DNA of 7,994 nt from Myxococcales bacterium (GTDB lineage Bacteria; Myxococcota_C; UBA6777). The notes under the pieces are model-generated. The model had not been told where the DNA came from. It made no database searches and saw only the letters and a list, made by a program, of their open reading frames with translations. The stretch is from the NCBI GenBank assembly GCA_027005175.1, contig JALTMC010000015.1, positions 1-7,994 on the forward strand, written 5' to 3'. Shown here piece after piece: positions 5,725 to 7,994 of this stretch. The position numbers and the translations under genes were made by a program. Numbering within the stretch: the stretch's first letter is position 1; every line of letters starts with the position of its first letter.

Positions 5725-6471
5725 GTGTCAAAATTTTCGTATCCTTTTGATGAAATCAAAGAAATTGCGACGTACTTTCGATATTTGGTTCAACTTGGTA
5801 ATCGTACAAAATCCAGCGAATTCTATGATCGAGTTCGCCCTGATGTTCCTCCGATTCTGCTTCTCCACGGATTTCTCGGAACTCGTGGAGCGATGTTTCC
5901 CTTGGAATACCGCCTTCGCCGGGATGGTTTTGTTGTGTTTTCACTCAATCTCGGGATCTTGAATATTGGGGACATCCGTAAGTCTGCCTATCGAATTCAT
6001 CGCCAGATCCAAGATATCCTGCGAGAGATAGACCTGGATAAGATCGATATTATCGGCCATAGCATGGGTGGCTTGATTGGTTTGTATTTTATCAAGCGGC
6101 TGGGAGGAGAACAGTTTGTGCGGCGATTTATCTCCATGGGGACACCTCACCATGGTACCTCCTTTGCCTTTGTGGGGGTGCCTCCCTTGGGGTTGATCTC
6201 TCCTTCGATCTGGCAGATGCTGCCCAACAGTTTCTTTATTCAGGAGCTTCGCGCAACCCCTTTACCCCCTGAAGTCTCTTACCATTCGATCGCCGGATCT
6301 CGCGATGTGATTTGCCCTCCTCAATACTGTCGACTGGAAGGGGCGGACTACCGAGAGATTGAATGTGGACATGCAGGATTGGCCACATCACGAAGGGTTT
6401 ATCAAGCAATTCGTGACATCCTACTTGACAACCCTGCTGAAATTAGCGAAAAAGAGGCGTTTGACAAATAA
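5725..6471 (+). CDS. Alpha/beta-hydrolase, lipase/esterase-like
   Basis: A 248-residue protein of the alpha/beta-hydrolase fold, probably cleaving ester bonds in lipids or other acyl esters; the substrate cannot be read from the sequence. The strand-loop PPILLLHGFLG (residues 42-52) supplies the oxyanion-hole HGF. The nucleophile elbow GHSMGG holds S113. D194 in GSRDVICPP and H216 in CGHAGL complete the triad at the expected spacing. MGTPHHGT (138-145) is typical of the lipase branch near PGAP1-like and triacylglycerol-lipase proteins. There is no signal peptide or lipobox, so it is probably cytoplasmic or peripherally attached. It starts at GTG 5725. It follows dtd after 166 bases with no certain promoter, so cotranscription is unclear. 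The family call is strong; the enzyme name is left open. Confidence 0.88.
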   Translation: MSKFSYPFDEIKEIATYFRYLVQLGNRTKSSEFYDRVRPDVPPILLLHGFLGTRGAMFPLEYRLRRDGFVVFSLNLGILNIGDIRKSAYRIHRQIQDILREIDLDKIDIIGHSMGGLIGLYFIKRLGGEQFVRRFISMGTPHHGTSFAFVGVPPLGLISPSIWQMLPNSFFIQELRATPLPPEVSYHSIAGSRDVICPPQYCRLEGADYREIECGHAGLATSRRVYQAIRDILLDNPAEISEKEAFDK

Positions 6472-6557
6472 GGGAGGGGTCTGTCTATGATTTGACATCA
6501 GGACATCGTCACTCCTTTCCCATTCTGAAAGAATCATTGTTTTGTTGATATTGAAGC

Positions 6558-6564
6558 GGGAGGA
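6558..6564 (+). promoter_or_regulatory. Strong Shine-Dalgarno for the lipoprotein gene
   Basis: GGGAGGA lies 9 bases before ATG 6574, the best ribosome binding site in the window. It fixes the start that gives a complete lipoprotein signal peptide. A perfect TTGACA (6492-6497) occurs in the same 102-base gap, but no -10 hexamer is present at a proper distance, so I do not call a promoter. Confidence 0.65.
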
Positions 6565-6573
6565 ACTCGTCGG

Positions 6574-7752
6574 ATGAGACGTTGGCAACAATGGACTGTG
6601 GCTGTGGCAGCCATGATCATAGGGATTTATCTATCAGGCTGTGGAAGCATCGGTAGCATTTCAAAAGCTCCAATTAACAAATTGGCTGTTGGGGGAACCA
6701 AAAAAGAACGCCAACAACAGTTTTTGTTGCGTCGATTAAAGTGGGAACATCGCGGAAGATCGGGAGTGGTTACAGGATTAAACTTCTTTACCGACTCCAG
6801 CCGACCCATTTCTGGAGCGAAAGCGAAAGATACGCTCTATATTCATAAAGGTGCCTTTCGTAACTCTTATACGATTAAGAGGGTCTTGCGCCTTGTGGAT
6901 AGAGACCGCAAAGGCAAGCGTCGTCGTCGAGTTATTATCGAAATTGCCGGAAAGTTCTTTGACGCCAGCCAGCCCCAATTCTGGAAAGTCCTGCACAAAG
7001 GTGGTCAAGGGATCAGCTTGAGCAACAACACTTTCACGGATCCCAAGAGCTTCTTGCCCGAAGTTCCTGTTGGAACTCAGCTGATCTTGATTACCGGGGG
7101 GCAACGAAAAGCCTTTACTGTGATTGGCAACCGCGCTGATAAGTTTGGCTTAAAGGGCTTGCAGCGGATCGGTTATATCCTGCGTGAAAAACTACCCAAG
7201 GGACTGGAAAACCTGACATATCAGGTTCGTATTCCCAAACCCAGAGTCTCGAATAAGTTGTCTTACCACATCCACTGGCGTGGTTCGGGTCTCAGAGGTC
7301 ACAACTTTACTCTTGGAATTAATCGTCGTCGCTACGGTCAAAAGGAAGTGAGCGATCTTCTGAAGAGTAACAAAGTGAGTAAGAAAGAGCTTCGCGGTCT
7401 CGGTGGTAAGCGAGGTGTTGCGATTGTGATGCAGGTTACAGGTGGTGTGGCTCTCGTGATTGGAGGATTCCTTGCATTGGTTCGTCGTGACGACTTTCAA
7501 GGTTCTCTGCTCGCTGTTCCATGGAGTATCGCCGGTGGTGGACTCGCCTTGCTCTTGGGCTCCATCCCTCTCAATGTCAGCGCAAATAACGACTTCTTAC
7601 GGGCTGCTCAAGCCTACAACAAAGACCTTGTGCGACAACTGCAAATTACGCCCAAAACCTCGATGCGAAAGACGAAAGATCTCCAACAAAATCGGAACCG
7701 TCTCGCCTCTCCTGGTCCAGTCCCCGCAAAAACCTCGAATGTTCGTCGCTGA
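6574..7752 (+). CDS. Putative lipoprotein with two C-terminal hydrophobic segments, function unknown
   Basis: A 392-residue protein that I do not recognise. The N-terminus has a short positive region (MRRW), a hydrophobic core and the lipobox LSGC at residues 20-23, predicting signal peptidase II cleavage before Cys23. Residue +2 is Gly, so no Asp inner-membrane retention signal is present. The central part (about 40-280) is very basic, with a cluster RKGKRRRR near 112-119, and looks beta-rich. Two glycine-rich hydrophobic stretches follow, about 281-303 and 311-333, long enough to span a membrane. After the second come NNDFLRAAQAYNKDL and a basic tail rich in Lys, Arg, Asn and Pro. From memory, a glycine-rich hydrophobic pair followed by an A-x-x-YN motif occurs in many uncharacterised bacterial envelope proteins. 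A lipid anchor combined with late membrane helices is unusual. An envelope location is likely; no role is proposed. Confidence 0.75.
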   Translation: MRRWQQWTVAVAAMIIGIYLSGCGSIGSISKAPINKLAVGGTKKERQQQFLLRRLKWEHRGRSGVVTGLNFFTDSSRPISGAKAKDTLYIHKGAFRNSYTIKRVLRLVDRDRKGKRRRRVIIEIAGKFFDASQPQFWKVLHKGGQGISLSNNTFTDPKSFLPEVPVGTQLILITGGQRKAFTVIGNRADKFGLKGLQRIGYILREKLPKGLENLTYQVRIPKPRVSNKLSYHIHWRGSGLRGHNFTLGINRRRYGQKEVSDLLKSNKVSKKELRGLGGKRGVAIVMQVTGGVALVIGGFLALVRRDDFQGSLLAVPWSIAGGGLALLLGSIPLNVSANNDFLRAAQAYNKDLVRQLQITPKTSMRKTKDLQQNRNRLASPGPVPAKTSNVRR

Positions 7753-7994
7753 TTCGTCTCACTTCTCCATCTCCTATTCTCTTTCCTCCTCTTCCTTGTG
7801 AGGTGGACACAGAACTCTTGAAGGTCGCCCGTTTGCAGGCTCTTGATACTGCAACCTTTCTTGTTCTCCATTCGTGTCTTAGTGGTGCCATTCAAGGATC
7901 TTGTCTATTGAACAACAGCACCTGCTTGCGTTGACGTTCTTGTCTTTCTCTTTCTTTCCCAAAGAAGTCTCTTTTTTTCTTTACCCTCTTAGGA
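7753..7994. other. Pyrimidine-rich region after the lipoprotein gene, no gene seen
   Basis: These 242 bases contain no ATG on the + strand. They have two C/T-dominated stretches, about 7755-7798 and 7934-7990. Two weak hairpins are visible: TTGCAG/CTGCAA (7833-7838 with 7849-7854), followed by a T-rich stretch, and TTCTTT/AAAGAA (7952-7957 with 7961-7966), followed a few bases later by a run of seven T. Either could end transcription, but both are poor. AGGA at the very end could be a ribosome binding site for a gene beyond the window. The - strand frames here overlap the lipoprotein gene and show no domain. Confidence 0.6.

Noticed and set aside
6492-6497. Perfect TTGACA as a -35 box before the lipoprotein gene
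   Set aside because: No acceptable -10 hexamer 16-18 bases downstream.
7614-7895. Overlapping - strand frames of 93 and 81 codons at the end of the lipoprotein gene
   Set aside because: Basic, low-complexity translations overlapping a better supported gene; no ribosome binding site or domain support.

Overview
The window reads as a piece of a Gram-negative bacterial chromosome of roughly balanced base composition. It is densely coding, with no phage, insertion sequence, CRISPR array, rRNA or tRNA that I can see. The large chimeric protein (response-regulator receiver, PATAN/DUF4388-like domain, long Pro/Ser-rich linker, J-domain, TPRs) resembles architectures I associate with deltaproteobacteria in the broad sense, including Myxococcota. 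A lipoprotein with a lipobox and a PspA homologue fit a cell with an inner and an outer membrane. The lineage is an inference of low to moderate confidence; nothing here fixes a genus.

Layout. 2-1042 (+) is the C-terminal part of ATP-dependent protease Lon, whose start lies outside the window. It converges, across only 24 bases, with a PspA/IM30-family gene at 1067-1810 (-). A 302-base intergenic region (1811-2112) separates pspA from the divergently transcribed 998-residue chimeric protein (2113-5109, +). That gene overlaps dtd (D-aminoacyl-tRNA deacylase, 5106-5558, +) by an ATGA junction. After 166 non-annotated bases, which carry a 32-base imperfect direct repeat, comes a GTG-started alpha/beta-hydrolase (5725-6471, +). 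After 102 more bases comes a lipoprotein-like protein with two C-terminal hydrophobic segments (6574-7752, +). The last 242 bases contain no ATG on the + strand and are pyrimidine-rich; no gene is assigned there.

How the genes relate. Lon (protein quality control) and PspA (membrane-stress effector) form a stress-related pair, but they converge and do not share a transcript. Dtd is a translation quality-control enzyme that is probably translationally coupled to the chimeric gene. The hydrolase and the lipoprotein follow on the same strand, with no proof of cotranscription.

The most unusual item is the chimeric protein. Its receiver has Glu in place of the phospho-acceptor Asp (E58), and its J-domain has Arg-Pro-Glu in place of the HPD motif (R823-P824-E825). 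The two domains therefore keep their family shape but have lost their defining chemical residues. This suggests a scaffold or adaptor and not a phospho-switch or a working Hsp70 co-chaperone. I did not find a clearly novel multi-gene system; most of the remainder is ordinary housekeeping sequence.
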